A stretch of 11,413 nucleotides of DNA from Spirochaetaceae bacterium (GCA_031290855.1 JAISLM010000085.1:1-11413), one strand, 5' to 3'; positions 1 to 6,428 are shown, numbered from the stretch's first letter. Notes: a model not told the origin generated them from the letters alone. Program-made: numbers and translations.

Positions 1-10
1 ATATATTTAC

Positions 11-547
11 ATGAGACATTTAAGAATGCTGAAACAGGGCGTGTGGTACGAAATCAGTACCCGCGTCAACAACAGGGAACCCCTGTTCCGAGGGGGGCGG
101 GCCCCGGCGCTGTTCGACCGGGTGTTCCGGGAGACCACGCGCAGGTTTGCCTTCACGGTCCGGGGCTTGAGTCTTGCCGGCGACCGGCTGGCCTTTTACA
201 TCCCGCCCGCGGACGGGTTCGAACTGCCCGCGATAATGAAATGGCTGAAGCAGACCTTTGCCATTAGGTACAACCGTGACAATGGACGGACGGGACACCT
301 GTGGGGCGACCGGTACCGGTCACGGATACTGGAAGGGGAAGCGCCGGACGGCGGGGAGGCGGGAGAGGCGGCGGGGGACTTCCCGGCCTGCGGGGTCAGA
401 CACCGCAGCGGGAAACGTCTCGCCGGGCCCGCAGCGGCGGGAACCCCGTCGGCCCACGGCGGGGTCAGACCCCGCAGCGGAAAACGGGCGGCCGGGGCCG
501 CGTTTTCCCGCCTGTTCCCCATACCCGCCGCCCCTGCGCCCGGATAA
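11..547 (+). CDS. Degenerate REP-associated (Y1/IS200-like) transposase family protein
   Basis: The first ~107 residues follow the RAYT/Y1 pattern: an opening like GVWYEISTRVNNREPLF, a middle hydrophobic strand, then MKWLKQTF, IRYNRD and GRTGHLWGDRYRSRIL (residues 76-107). Active family members carry an H-x-H (HUH) motif at the end of the middle strand. Here that place (about residues 56-64, AGDRLAFYI) has no histidine, so DNA-nicking activity is doubtful. A tyrosine (Y87) sits in the expected helix. From about residue 110 the protein is Gly/Ala/Arg/Pro-rich and carries a 23-codon repeat, so this tail may be read-through of repeat DNA rather than a real domain. The ATG at 11 is near the window edge and no ribosome binding site is visible. 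Family assignment is fairly safe for the N-terminal part. Function and true end are uncertain, and it may be a relic. Confidence 0.6.
   Translation: MRHLRMLKQGVWYEISTRVNNREPLFRGGRAPALFDRVFRETTRRFAFTVRGLSLAGDRLAFYIPPADGFELPAIMKWLKQTFAIRYNRDNGRTGHLWGDRYRSRILEGEAPDGGEAGEAAGDFPACGVRHRSGKRLAGPAAAGTPSAHGGVRPRSGKRAAGAAFSRLFPIPAAPAPG
390..486. repeat. Two in-frame copies of a palindromic GGGGTCAGACCCC-type repeat
   Basis: The 28-base units at 390-417 and 459-486 agree at 26 of 28 positions. They start exactly 69 bases (23 codons) apart, so the reading frame is kept and the peptide GVRxRSGKR repeats. The second copy contains a perfect 17-base palindrome, GCGGGGTCAGACCCCGC (459-475). The first has one mismatch, and its arms extend to CTGC/GCAG (388-408). 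Palindromes of this kind near a RAYT-type gene suggest REP elements; that link is inference. Confidence 0.7.
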
Positions 548-660
548 GCGGCATAATCCGCCCGGAGAACCGTAACAGCCGCCGTTTCCTACACAAACCG
601 AAACCGCCCAGGGGGATACGTCTGCCCTGAAATCTGAATTGTGGGTCAAGTTTATCGCGG

Positions 661-678
661 AGCGGCGGGGGAGCAGAC
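661..678 (+). repeat. REP-like unit, inverted copy of 4901-4918
   Basis: The 18 bases AGCGGCGGGGGAGCAGAC recur exactly as the reverse complement at 4901-4918, 4.2 kb away beside the ogg gene. An exact 18-base inverted match in two gene-free stretches supports a dispersed repeat. Here the pairing arm on the right is imperfect (ACACCGC), so this copy lacks the full GGGGG/CCCCC hairpin of the other. Confidence 0.55.
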
Positions 679-756
679 ACCGCTTGCGAATAACACGTTA
701 GCTTTAACTTTCGCGTCAAGAATTTTAACATCCGTCCCGAAAGCTGCGAGTTTTAG

Positions 757-832
757 GCAGGCGCTAATTCAAATGGGATGGAACTCTGTCGCCAGTTAAG
801 CGCCCCTGTAGTCCCGGACGCCTGCACTTTTT
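757..832 (+). ncRNA. Candidate structured RNA or terminator-like element, family unknown
   Basis: A nested fold can be drawn: GCAGGCG (757-763) with CGCCTGC (819-825), GGGAT (775-779) with GTCCC (811-815), and AACT (782-785) with AGTT (794-797). A T5 run follows at 828-832. A competing helix, GGCGCT (760-765) with AGCGCC (799-804), would exclude the outer stem, as in attenuators. No plus-strand gene follows within 2 kb and no promoter is evident, so a riboswitch role is unlikely. It could be a small RNA, a repeat, or a 3' element of the minus-strand gene that ends at 888. It matches no RNA family I recognise. Confidence 0.3.
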
Positions 833-887
833 AAAATCAGAAAAAACCGAATCCACCAGAGTATGTTAAAGCGGATATCCCGCGCCG

Positions 888-2741
888 CTAAAGGTCGGGG
901 AACAGCTTTACGCCAAGCGTCAGAACAACCGCCGTTGATTTGGAGTAAGGCGCTTCGTCAATAACATGATACGGTGATGACCCGCCATCGTTAGCCGGCC
1001 CGTCAATGTTCGTAAAATATGAAAAAACGACGCCGGCCTCGCCGTAAATTTTGACGGGCAGCCTGGAGAGCGTGTGTTCCGCGCCTGCCGCGATAACATG
1101 AAGCCACTGGTAAGCGCCGTCATGCAGGAAATGTTTTTTTAACACGGCATTATCGGCCCGCCCCTCCGGATCAAGCTCGGAAAGATAGGAACTGCCGTCA
1201 ACCGCGCTGCCGCCAAAGTCCGCACCACGGCGAATCATCTGGTACTGAAAATGGAAATTCGAAGCGCGGCCCGCCATCGTTTCAAAGCGGAGCAGAAGCT
1301 CGTCCGAATTGGGCGGCAGGTAGTAGCCTAGCCCGGCACCGTTATTCATGTAGGCCGTCTCCATAGGCATCGTATAACCCGGTACATAGTTGCGGTTATG
1401 CGTGTAGCAGTACGGTTCTATTTTTGTATAGGTTAATTTTATTGAAGAAAAGGCAAGCACGGGCAGGGAAATTGTCGTGCCGGCCTGCGTCGCAATCATC
1501 GTCCTGTCCAGTTCAAACGCGTTCTTTACCCAGTAAGCTTCGTCCCAAAAAAGTGAAAACCATATTTTCCCCAATCCGGGATACTGCGCCTTGATGTTTA
1601 AAAACATCGACATATTGTCAAAATCACCGATATTATTTTGATAAAAGATATTGTTTGTGATTGGCGATATGTACCCAAGTTCAAAACGTTTTGTCCAAAC
1701 CACCGCATCGCCAATATCAAAATAGAAATAGTTTTTGTATTTAAATTCCAGCATTGAAATTGAAAAAGCGTTTTGATTCGTCATTGCCGACTCTTTTATT
1801 CCTTTGTCGTTATAGTATTCCAGTATGCCGGTAAGCGAAGAAAATCCGAACCAGTCAAACGGGTTGAACGCGGCTTCTATTCCAAGAAAAGGCCGTGCCT
1901 GCCCGTTTAACGAAAGACTGCTTCCAAATGAAGTATTCCCCCACTCATGTTCCAAACGCCCCATCCGCCACCTGATTATGCCGCCGATAAACGCTCCACC
2001 GATTTCGGATTTCAGACTGTACGCTCCGGCTATGCCGTTAGGCCACGTTTCAAAATCATACGGATTATCCAAAAAATAAACCGAGCCGTCCCATTTCTTT
2101 TTATACGCATACGGGAAATATGCCAGCGGCTGACTGTAGGCGTTTATAACTAAATTTTTATATTCGTCACTATCAACAAAGCCTTTGTAGTATGTGTTAT
2201 ATGTACCGAGTTTTTCACGCGGGGATTTTAGAATTCCGCCGGACGCCGAGAAGCCGTAGGAAAAACTTTTGCCAATATCTCCTTTTACAAAGACGTTTAC
2301 CCACACGTCGTTTCCCCAATAATTACCGCCTGAAGCCGGATATATGCCGTCCGATAACTCCGCGTCAACACCAACACCGGCATAAGCTGAAAGCGTCATA
2401 GCATTTTTTCCAACATTCTTTTCGGCATAAAAATATCCTTCCCGTTTGTTTAGTCCGGCGTCGGGTTTGTCAAAAATGCGCAGATAGTTTTCCAGAATAT
2501 TTTTTTCAGCGGAGTTGAGGGCGGCCTTTTTATTTTGAGAGTTCAGTATAGTTTTGATGGCGGATAAAATATAAGCGCGTGTATACGGTCTGGCTCCGCT
2601 ATGCGGCGGGCATAATCCGCGTGTCTCGGCCTGCTCCAGGATACTGTAAATATGGTTATCCAGTGAAACAGACGTGTATGCCTGTGCCGAAACCCCTATG
2701 TTCACGGCGAAAAATAAATATAATACGGCTGTTTTTTTCAC
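888..2741 (-). CDS. Wzi-like outer-membrane beta-barrel protein (capsule assembly family)
   Basis: This 617-residue protein starts with a signal peptide (MKKTAVLYLFFAVNIGVSAQA, likely cut after AQA). A helical region follows to about residue 90, then a long series of alternating aromatic/polar strands typical of an outer-membrane barrel, ending near GVKLFPDL. Family-like stretches include RLEHEWGNTSFGSSLSLNG and FELGYISPITNNIFYQNN with a nearby DFDNMSMFL, which resemble Wzi-type proteins that anchor surface polysaccharide. The start is a GTG at 2739-2741, with AGGAG at 2749-2753 seven bases upstream. It has its own promoter and a 5' hairpin. A divergent radical SAM gene of the polysaccharide type lies beside it. 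The gene is visibly more AT-rich than the his and TRAP genes. Barrel and signal peptide are well supported; the exact ligand is unknown. Confidence 0.75.
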   Translation of the reverse strand: MKKTAVLYLFFAVNIGVSAQAYTSVSLDNHIYSILEQAETRGLCPPHSGARPYTRAYILSAIKTILNSQNKKAALNSAEKNILENYLRIFDKPDAGLNKREGYFYAEKNVGKNAMTLSAYAGVGVDAELSDGIYPASGGNYWGNDVWVNVFVKGDIGKSFSYGFSASGGILKSPREKLGTYNTYYKGFVDSDEYKNLVINAYSQPLAYFPYAYKKKWDGSVYFLDNPYDFETWPNGIAGAYSLKSEIGGAFIGGIIRWRMGRLEHEWGNTSFGSSLSLNGQARPFLGIEAAFNPFDWFGFSSLTGILEYYNDKGIKESAMTNQNAFSISMLEFKYKNYFYFDIGDAVVWTKRFELGYISPITNNIFYQNNIGDFDNMSMFLNIKAQYPGLGKIWFSLFWDEAYWVKNAFELDRTMIATQAGTTISLPVLAFSSIKLTYTKIEPYCYTHNRNYVPGYTMPMETAYMNNGAGLGYYLPPNSDELLLRFETMAGRASNFHFQYQMIRRGADFGGSAVDGSSYLSELDPEGRADNAVLKKHFLHDGAYQWLHVIAAGAEHTLSRLPVKIYGEAGVVFSYFTNIDGPANDGGSSPYHVIDEAPYSKSTAVVLTLGVKLFPDL

Positions 2742-2760
2742 AACTTATCTCCTGCAAGAA

Positions 2761-2793
2761 GCGCCGCTCTCAGGGGAAAAATCCGAGCGGCGC
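2761..2793 (-). promoter_or_regulatory. Strong 5' UTR hairpin of the Wzi-like gene
   Basis: GCGCCGCTC (2761-2769) pairs perfectly with GAGCGGCGC (2785-2793) across a 15-base loop. It lies between the predicted start of transcription and the AGGAG of the Wzi-like gene, ending 7 bases short of that site. It may stabilise the mRNA or affect translation. There is no T-run, so it is not an intrinsic terminator. Confidence 0.6.
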
Positions 2794-2813
2794 AGGCTCC
2801 ATCACCAGTCCAT

Positions 2814-2842
2814 ATTATAGAAATTCGCCGTTCCTTTGCCAA
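2814..2842 (-). promoter_or_regulatory. Sigma70-type promoter of the Wzi-like gene
   Basis: On the minus strand, TTGGCA (2837-2842) and a perfect TATAAT (2814-2819) are separated by 17 bases. Transcription should start near 2807, giving a leader of about 65 bases that contains the 2761-2793 hairpin. Confidence 0.75.
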
Positions 2843-2857
2843 TAGCTCCTCATGGGG

Positions 2858-2876
2858 ACACGGCAGACGGCCGTGT
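2858..2876. promoter_or_regulatory. Inverted repeat abutting the radical SAM promoter, possible operator
   Basis: ACACGGC (2858-2864) and GCCGTGT (2870-2876) form a perfect 7-base inverted repeat with a 5-base centre. Its last base is the first base of the -35 box at 2876-2881. It lies between the two divergent promoters, so a regulator bound here could affect both. This is inference from position and symmetry. Confidence 0.4.
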
Positions 2877-2904
2877 TGACAGTACGGCTTAGAGCGCTTA
2901 AAAT
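2876..2904 (+). promoter_or_regulatory. Sigma70-type promoter of the radical SAM gene
   Basis: A perfect TTGACA (2876-2881) and TAAAAT (2899-2904) are spaced by 17 bases. Predicted transcription start is near 2911, about 40 bases before the ATG at 2953. Confidence 0.75.
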
Positions 2905-2952
2905 AACCACAGACTGCTGGAGGACCGTATTAAAGCAAAATTTAAAATCACG

Positions 2953-3828
2953 ATGCGGCTGTTTAAAAAAATACCGTATTTACTTAAAACATACATCTCG
3001 GCGCATATATTTCGCGACGCGCTTCAATTTTTACTGGTGTCAAACAAGAAAATCACCAAAGTTTTTCCGGTTGAGGTGCATATTACCGAACATTGCAACC
3101 TTAATTGCAAAGGATGCAGCCATTTTTCTTCACTTGCCGACGAAGAATATTTAGAACCTGTAGATTTTGAAAGGGACTGCAGGCGGCTTTCGCGCCTGAC
3201 AAATAAATTTTATGCGTTTAAGCTGCTTGGCGGCGAACCGCTTCTTCATCCCAAAATCACCGAATTCAACGATATAGCCCGCAGGCATTTTCCCGGCATA
3301 CCAATACAAATAATCACTAACGGAACCTTGCTGCCAAAACAGCCTGAGGAATTCTGGGTAAACTGCCATAAAAACAAAATAAAAATACTGATCAGCCAGT
3401 ATCCTGTAAAGCTGAATAAGGACGAAATAAAAAAGGCGGCAAAAAAATACAATGTCGGCGTTGAATATATAGGAAATAAAAACAAAAATAGAATGTGCAA
3501 GATGCCGCTTGATTTGTCAGGAAACCAAAACATAGAGGAAAGCTATAAAAACTGCATAATGAGCTGGGGAATGTGTGTTACGCTGCGCGGCGGGAAAATT
3601 TATGCCTGCAGTACGCCGGCGCATATAAAATTCTTTAACAAATGCTTCGATAAAAACCTGGGCGTTTCCGAATCCGACTATGTCGACATATACAAAATAG
3701 ACAGCAAAAAAGAAATAATAGATTTTTTATGCAGACCGTTTCCGTTTTGCAGGTATTGCAGGACAAAAGAAACCGATTTCGGTGAAACGTGGGATATATC
3801 AAAAAAAGAAATTACAGAGTGGCTATGA
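2953..3828 (+). CDS. Radical SAM protein, probable polysaccharide/surface modification type
   Basis: The 291-residue protein carries the radical SAM cluster motif CNLNCKGC (C48, C52, C55), which binds a 4Fe-4S cluster for S-adenosylmethionine cleavage, and the GGEP motif (93-96). The C-terminal half is cysteine-rich (C201, C208, C219, C231 and CRPFPFCRYC with C260, C266, C269), which suggests a SPASM/twitch-like auxiliary cluster. Proteins of this shape are common in surface polysaccharide loci; the reaction and substrate cannot be told. It is divergent from the Wzi-like gene and has its own promoter. The ATG at 2953 lacks a close ribosome binding site: the only strong one, GGAGGA (2919-2924), is 28 bases away. 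An in-frame ATT at 2929 would fit better by position but is a rare start. The gene is AT-rich (19 G/C in the 60 bases from 3361). Confidence 0.8.
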   Translation: MRLFKKIPYLLKTYISAHIFRDALQFLLVSNKKITKVFPVEVHITEHCNLNCKGCSHFSSLADEEYLEPVDFERDCRRLSRLTNKFYAFKLLGGEPLLHPKITEFNDIARRHFPGIPIQIITNGTLLPKQPEEFWVNCHKNKIKILISQYPVKLNKDEIKKAAKKYNVGVEYIGNKNKNRMCKMPLDLSGNQNIEESYKNCIMSWGMCVTLRGGKIYACSTPAHIKFFNKCFDKNLGVSESDYVDIYKIDSKKEIIDFLCRPFPFCRYCRTKETDFGETWDISKKEITEWL

Positions 3829-3875
3829 CGCCCGCCCCCTGACGCTCCTCCTCTAAGCAAGCGTCCCGGCGTCCG

Positions 3876-4514
3876 TTACGCGATGTAAACGGGCGGCGGG
3901 AGGCAGCCCTTTGTCGAGGGGATCGCGTCCGGGGCGCGGGCGTCGGGTTCGGAGGCTTCGCGAAGGGCGCGGGCCGCAGCCTTGAAGATCGCCTCGATCT
4001 TGTGGTGGTCGCTCCGTCCACGCAGAACGTCGATATGCAGGGCGCAGGCCGCCGCGCCGGTAAAGCCCTGCCAAAAATCGGCTATCGTGTCCGTCTGGAA
4101 CGGAGACGCCCTGCCGTCCGCCTCGGCGGAAACCAGCGGAATCCCCGATATGCCGCAGTCAAACCAGAGATACGGCCTGCCAGAAAGGTCTACGGCGACC
4201 CGCGCCAAAGTTTCGTCCATCGGATAAAGGCAGCTTCCCGTGCGGCGCACCCCTTTCCTGTCCGCCAAAGCCTTCGCGAAAGCCTGCCCCAGCGTTATGC
4301 CGGTATCCTCGACAAGGTGGTGCTGGTCGACACAAAGGTCTCCCCGCGCCCTAAGTTCGATGTCAAAAAGACCGTGCTTCGCGAAGGCTTCCACCATGTG
4401 CCGCAGGAAACCGATAGGATAATCGAGTTTCGCCGTCCCCTTCCCGTCAAGATTCAGAGTGATAAAAACCTCAGTCTCAAAAGTTTTTCGTTCAACCTGG
4501 GCCGTTCTGTCCAT
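3876..4514 (-). CDS. hisB: Imidazoleglycerol-phosphate dehydratase
   Basis: HisB removes water from imidazole glycerol phosphate to give imidazole acetol phosphate in histidine synthesis, in the cytoplasm. The two metal-binding signatures are intact: HHLVED (65-70) and DHHKIEAIF (169-177). GDLCVDQHH, DLSGRPYLWFD (109-119) and IPSTKGCL (198-205) are also family hallmarks. The usual FLDHM near residue 40 reads FLRHM, keeping the metal-ligand histidine (H39). The C-terminus runs 7 residues (PPPVYIA) past the point where most HisB proteins end. The 212-residue length is otherwise normal for the single-function enzyme. The ATG at 4514 has AGGAGG (4521-4526) six bases upstream. It stands alone, convergent with the radical SAM gene, and no clear promoter was found. 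Confidence 0.95.
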   Translation of the reverse strand: MDRTAQVERKTFETEVFITLNLDGKGTAKLDYPIGFLRHMVEAFAKHGLFDIELRARGDLCVDQHHLVEDTGITLGQAFAKALADRKGVRRTGSCLYPMDETLARVAVDLSGRPYLWFDCGISGIPLVSAEADGRASPFQTDTIADFWQGFTGAAACALHIDVLRGRSDHHKIEAIFKAAARALREASEPDARAPDAIPSTKGCLPPPVYIA

Positions 4515-4569
4515 TGTAATCCTCCTAATTTAAGTTATCCGGCGCAAAACCTGTTTAACACGGGCTGCC

Positions 4570-4604
4570 AAAAAAAACCGCCGCAGCGGCAGCCTCCGCC
4601 GCGG
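4570..4604 (-). terminator. Terminator-like hairpin followed by T8, upstream of hisB
   Basis: On the minus strand, CCGCGGCGG (4596-4604) pairs with CCGCTGCGG (4581-4589) through one G-U pair and a 6-base loop. Three bases later there is a run of eight T (4570-4577). It would end transcription from the ogg side before hisB. The 3-base gap before the T-run is slightly unusual. Confidence 0.55.
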
Positions 4605-4821
4605 CCCCGCGTCCTGATTCCGCCGCCGTCCGGCGGGCAAGGGCGGGGCATCCCTGCAGACTGCCGGCACTCCTTTTCAATGCAGAAAACCGCTCCCGGT
4701 TCATCCAACATGATTCAGGCGGGGTCTCTTATGGGGGAAAATCTCCCCCTTAGCTGCAACCCTTCGGGCTTCCGCTACCCCCTCTAAACCCCCGGCCCGC
4801 TTAAAATCACTTATCCAAAAC

Positions 4822-4886
4822 AGCCCGTCCGCATGGCCTTATTCGCAAAGGCCGAACCTTAGGTTCGCGCTTGCCGTGCGGAGGCT
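4822..4886. repeat. Three-stem inverted-repeat element
   Basis: The closing stem is AGCC+TCCGCA (4822-4825, 4828-4833) with TGCGGA+GGCT (4877-4886). It encloses GGCCTT (4835-4840) with AAGGCC (4848-4853) and, right after, CGAACC/GGTTCG (4853-4867). Such a cruciform-like unit next to other hairpins suggests a mobile palindromic repeat or a structured 3' end of the luxS-hisG-ogg transcript. Confidence 0.5.
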
Positions 4887-4896
4887 CATTTGCAGT

Positions 4897-4925
4897 GGGG
4901 GTCTGCTCCCCCGCCGCTTGCGGCG
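4897..4925. repeat. Double hairpin just after the ogg stop codon
   Basis: GGGGG (4897-4901) pairs with CCCCC (4908-4912), and CGCCGC with GCGGCG (4912-4925). It begins 8 bases past the ogg stop on the minus strand and includes the 18-base sequence repeated in inverted form at 661-678. No T-run follows, so it is more likely a repeat or mRNA 3' stabiliser than a terminator. Confidence 0.5.
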
Positions 4926-4932
4926 CGGAGTC

Positions 4933-5571
4933 TCATTTAAATAATTCGTTTTTTTCTTTATACCAAAAAATTAAATCAAGCGCGTCAACGGGAACGCCTT
5001 CTTTTTCCGCAAAGGCAAGCATCTTTTGCTCGATCTCATGGTACGCCGCGGCGTTAATAGACGCGGGAATTTCGTTTATAACACCGTACAAAACCAACTG
5101 CCGCATGATATGCCTGTCCAGAATACAGATGCCGTCCCCGCTGCCGGTGTTACGCAAAAAGTGCGAGGCTTCCTTTAACCCCCAGCCGAAAATTTTCTTT
5201 TCAAGGTCGTCCCGCGCTTCAATCAACGGCTTATCTTTTATCAATTCATGTATTCTGTTTTTCGTGCCGGGATAAAAAACCTTGCGGTTTGCGGTGATAT
5301 AACGCGCCTTGTTTTTATGAAAGCGTACGCCTTTTTCGCGTAAAATTTCCGCGATCGAAGAAACCCCGCCGTTTTCCAGCAAATCGTTTTCTTCAAGGGA
5401 TAAAACGGCGTTCCAGGCTTTGTGCGCGTCGTTTTGCGGTGTGCAGGTACAAAAGCACAGTTCCTTCCATATTTCCAGGTCGCCGCCGCTTTTCCACAGC
5501 CGCGAAAATTCCGAAAGCCGTCCGTCTATGCCTTTTTTTATAGCGCCGTAAATTGAAGAAATATCGCTCAC
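4933..5571 (-). CDS. ogg: 8-oxoguanine DNA glycosylase/lyase, Ogg2 type
   Basis: The protein matches the short Ogg2 (archaeal/Thermotoga-type) N-glycosylase/DNA lyase, which removes 8-oxoguanine from DNA and cuts the backbone. Counting from the GTG start, the helix-hairpin-helix segment is GWGLKEASHFLRN (129-141) with catalytic lysine K133, and ILDRHIMR (150-157) with the essential aspartate D152. The usual CTPQ segment is present near residue 42-46. The start chosen is GTG at 5569-5571, which overlaps the hisG stop as GTGA and gives 212 residues, the normal family length. An upstream ATG at 5655 would add 28 Arg/Ser-rich residues read from inside hisG and is unlikely. It is the last gene of the luxS-hisG-ogg unit. 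Confidence 0.88.
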   Translation of the reverse strand: MSDISSIYGAIKKGIDGRLSEFSRLWKSGGDLEIWKELCFCTCTPQNDAHKAWNAVLSLEENDLLENGGVSSIAEILREKGVRFHKNKARYITANRKVFYPGTKNRIHELIKDKPLIEARDDLEKKIFGWGLKEASHFLRNTGSGDGICILDRHIMRQLVLYGVINEIPASINAAAYHEIEQKMLAFAEKEGVPVDALDLIFWYKEKNELFK

Positions 5572-6428
5572 AGTACGACTTTCCGCAGCGCGTACTCGAC
5601 AATATCGGACGCGCCGGCTTTTTTTAGGCGCGGAATCAGATCCGGTACTTCGCATTTTTTAACGGCGATCTTTACCGCATACCCGTTTTCCCCGCCGCGG
5701 TTATACAAGGGCGCCACCGTCGGGCTGCGCATCGCGGGCAGGCCGCCGACAAGTTCCCGGTAACGCGATTCGGCGACATTCATTTCCAGCATAACCTTGT
5801 CGCGTCCGTCCAGCACGGCCCTGAACAGCATCGCAAGCCGCTCGATCTGCTCGCGCTTTTCGGCGCTGCGCAGCGCCTCTTTCGAAGCGGCAAACCATGT
5901 CGAAGATTCCAGCAGCGTGTCTATGACGACAAGGCCGTTATCCCGCAAGGTCTGCCCGGACGCCGTGTTGTCGACGATCATGTCGGCGTCGTCCGGCGGA
6001 AACACCTCCGTCGCTCCGTAGGTGCGTACAATTTTGTAATTGTAATTGTTTTGTTTCAGATAATTTTCCGCAAGGGTAACGTATTCGGTCGCCGCGACAA
6101 TCTTTTTTGAAACAAGCGTTTCCCGCGCCGTGCCGGAAGGAATCGCGGCAACGATGCTGACTCTGTCGAAGCCCAAATCCAGCAGGAGCTCCACGTCGGC
6201 GCCGGTTTCTTTTATCCAGTCTATGCCGGTAAAACCCGCGTCATGGCTGCCCAATTCAAGGAGCTGGCCGACATTCTGCGGCTTCATTACCTTGGCGTCA
6301 AGCCAATCCGCACCCAAATCGGGACGGTACGTTCTGTCGGAAAGCCTTATCGGGAAGCCCGCGTCGCGGAACAGGTCCGCGACGTTATCGTATATCCTTC
6401 CCTTAGGTATTAAGATTCGCAGCGCCAT
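5568..6428 (-). CDS. hisG: ATP phosphoribosyltransferase, long form
   Basis: HisG joins ATP and PRPP to give phosphoribosyl-ATP, the first step of histidine synthesis. The start MALRILIPKGRIYDNVADLF and the segment GATEVFPPDDADMIVD (138-153) running into the PRPP-binding loop NTASGQTLRDNGL (154-166) are diagnostic. At 286 residues it is the long form, with a C-terminal ACT-like domain (about 205-286) that in relatives senses histidine, so HisZ should not be needed. The ATG at 6428 overlaps the luxS stop (TAATG), and the hisG stop overlaps the ogg start (GTGA). This points to one transcript with coupled translation. hisB is nearby but in a separate unit. Confidence 0.93.
   Translation of the reverse strand: MALRILIPKGRIYDNVADLFRDAGFPIRLSDRTYRPDLGADWLDAKVMKPQNVGQLLELGSHDAGFTGIDWIKETGADVELLLDLGFDRVSIVAAIPSGTARETLVSKKIVAATEYVTLAENYLKQNNYNYKIVRTYGATEVFPPDDADMIVDNTASGQTLRDNGLVVIDTLLESSTWFAASKEALRSAEKREQIERLAMLFRAVLDGRDKVMLEMNVAESRYRELVGGLPAMRSPTVAPLYNRGGENGYAVKIAVKKCEVPDLIPRLKKAGASDIVEYALRKVVL

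Larger units (their letters stand above)
548..887. other. Gene-free stretch between transposase-like ORF and Wzi-like gene
   Basis: No credible gene is visible in these 340 bases. They hold a REP-like unit (661-678) and a foldable element ending in a T-run (757-832), both listed separately. The first part is GC-rich like the preceding ORF. No convincing promoter was found. Confidence 0.6.
4605..4932. repeat. Hairpin-rich repeat block between ogg and hisB
   Basis: No gene is credible in this stretch, but it is packed with inverted repeats: CCGCC/GGCGG (4623-4636), GGGGGA/TCCCCC (4733-4749), a three-stem structure (4822-4886), and GGGGG/CCCCC followed by CGCCGC/GCGGCG (4897-4925). Base composition is C/G-rich with blocks of C5 and G5. 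Together they look like a REP/BIME-type intergenic repeat cluster. Confidence 0.5.

Noticed and set aside
795..801. GTTAAGC fits the integron attC core GTTRRRY, and Treponema denticola has an integron
   Set aside because: No partner RYYYAAC core at proper spacing and no attC-like L boxes were found; one 7-base match is expected by chance.
757..832. Resemblance of parts of this element to 5S rRNA or a known riboswitch
   Set aside because: Too short for 5S rRNA, helix order does not fit, and no riboswitch consensus (THF, fluoride, c-di-GMP) matches in order.
2852..3154. 100-codon plus-strand frame over the promoter and start of the radical SAM gene
   Set aside because: Overlaps promoter elements and the radical SAM coding start in another frame and has no recognisable features.
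3841..3865. Possible bidirectional terminator between the radical SAM gene and hisB
   Set aside because: Only a 5-base stem (GACGC/GCGTC) with a 15-base loop and no T-run on either strand.
4002..4787. 261-codon plus-strand open frame
   Set aside because: It lies antisense to hisB and the repeat block, shows no domain pattern, and is explained by the GC-rich opposite strand.
5572..5655. Longer ogg start at the ATG at 5655
   Set aside because: The extra 28 residues come from the antisense-free overlap with hisG, look unlike Ogg, and the GTG at 5571 gives the normal length with a GTGA overlap.
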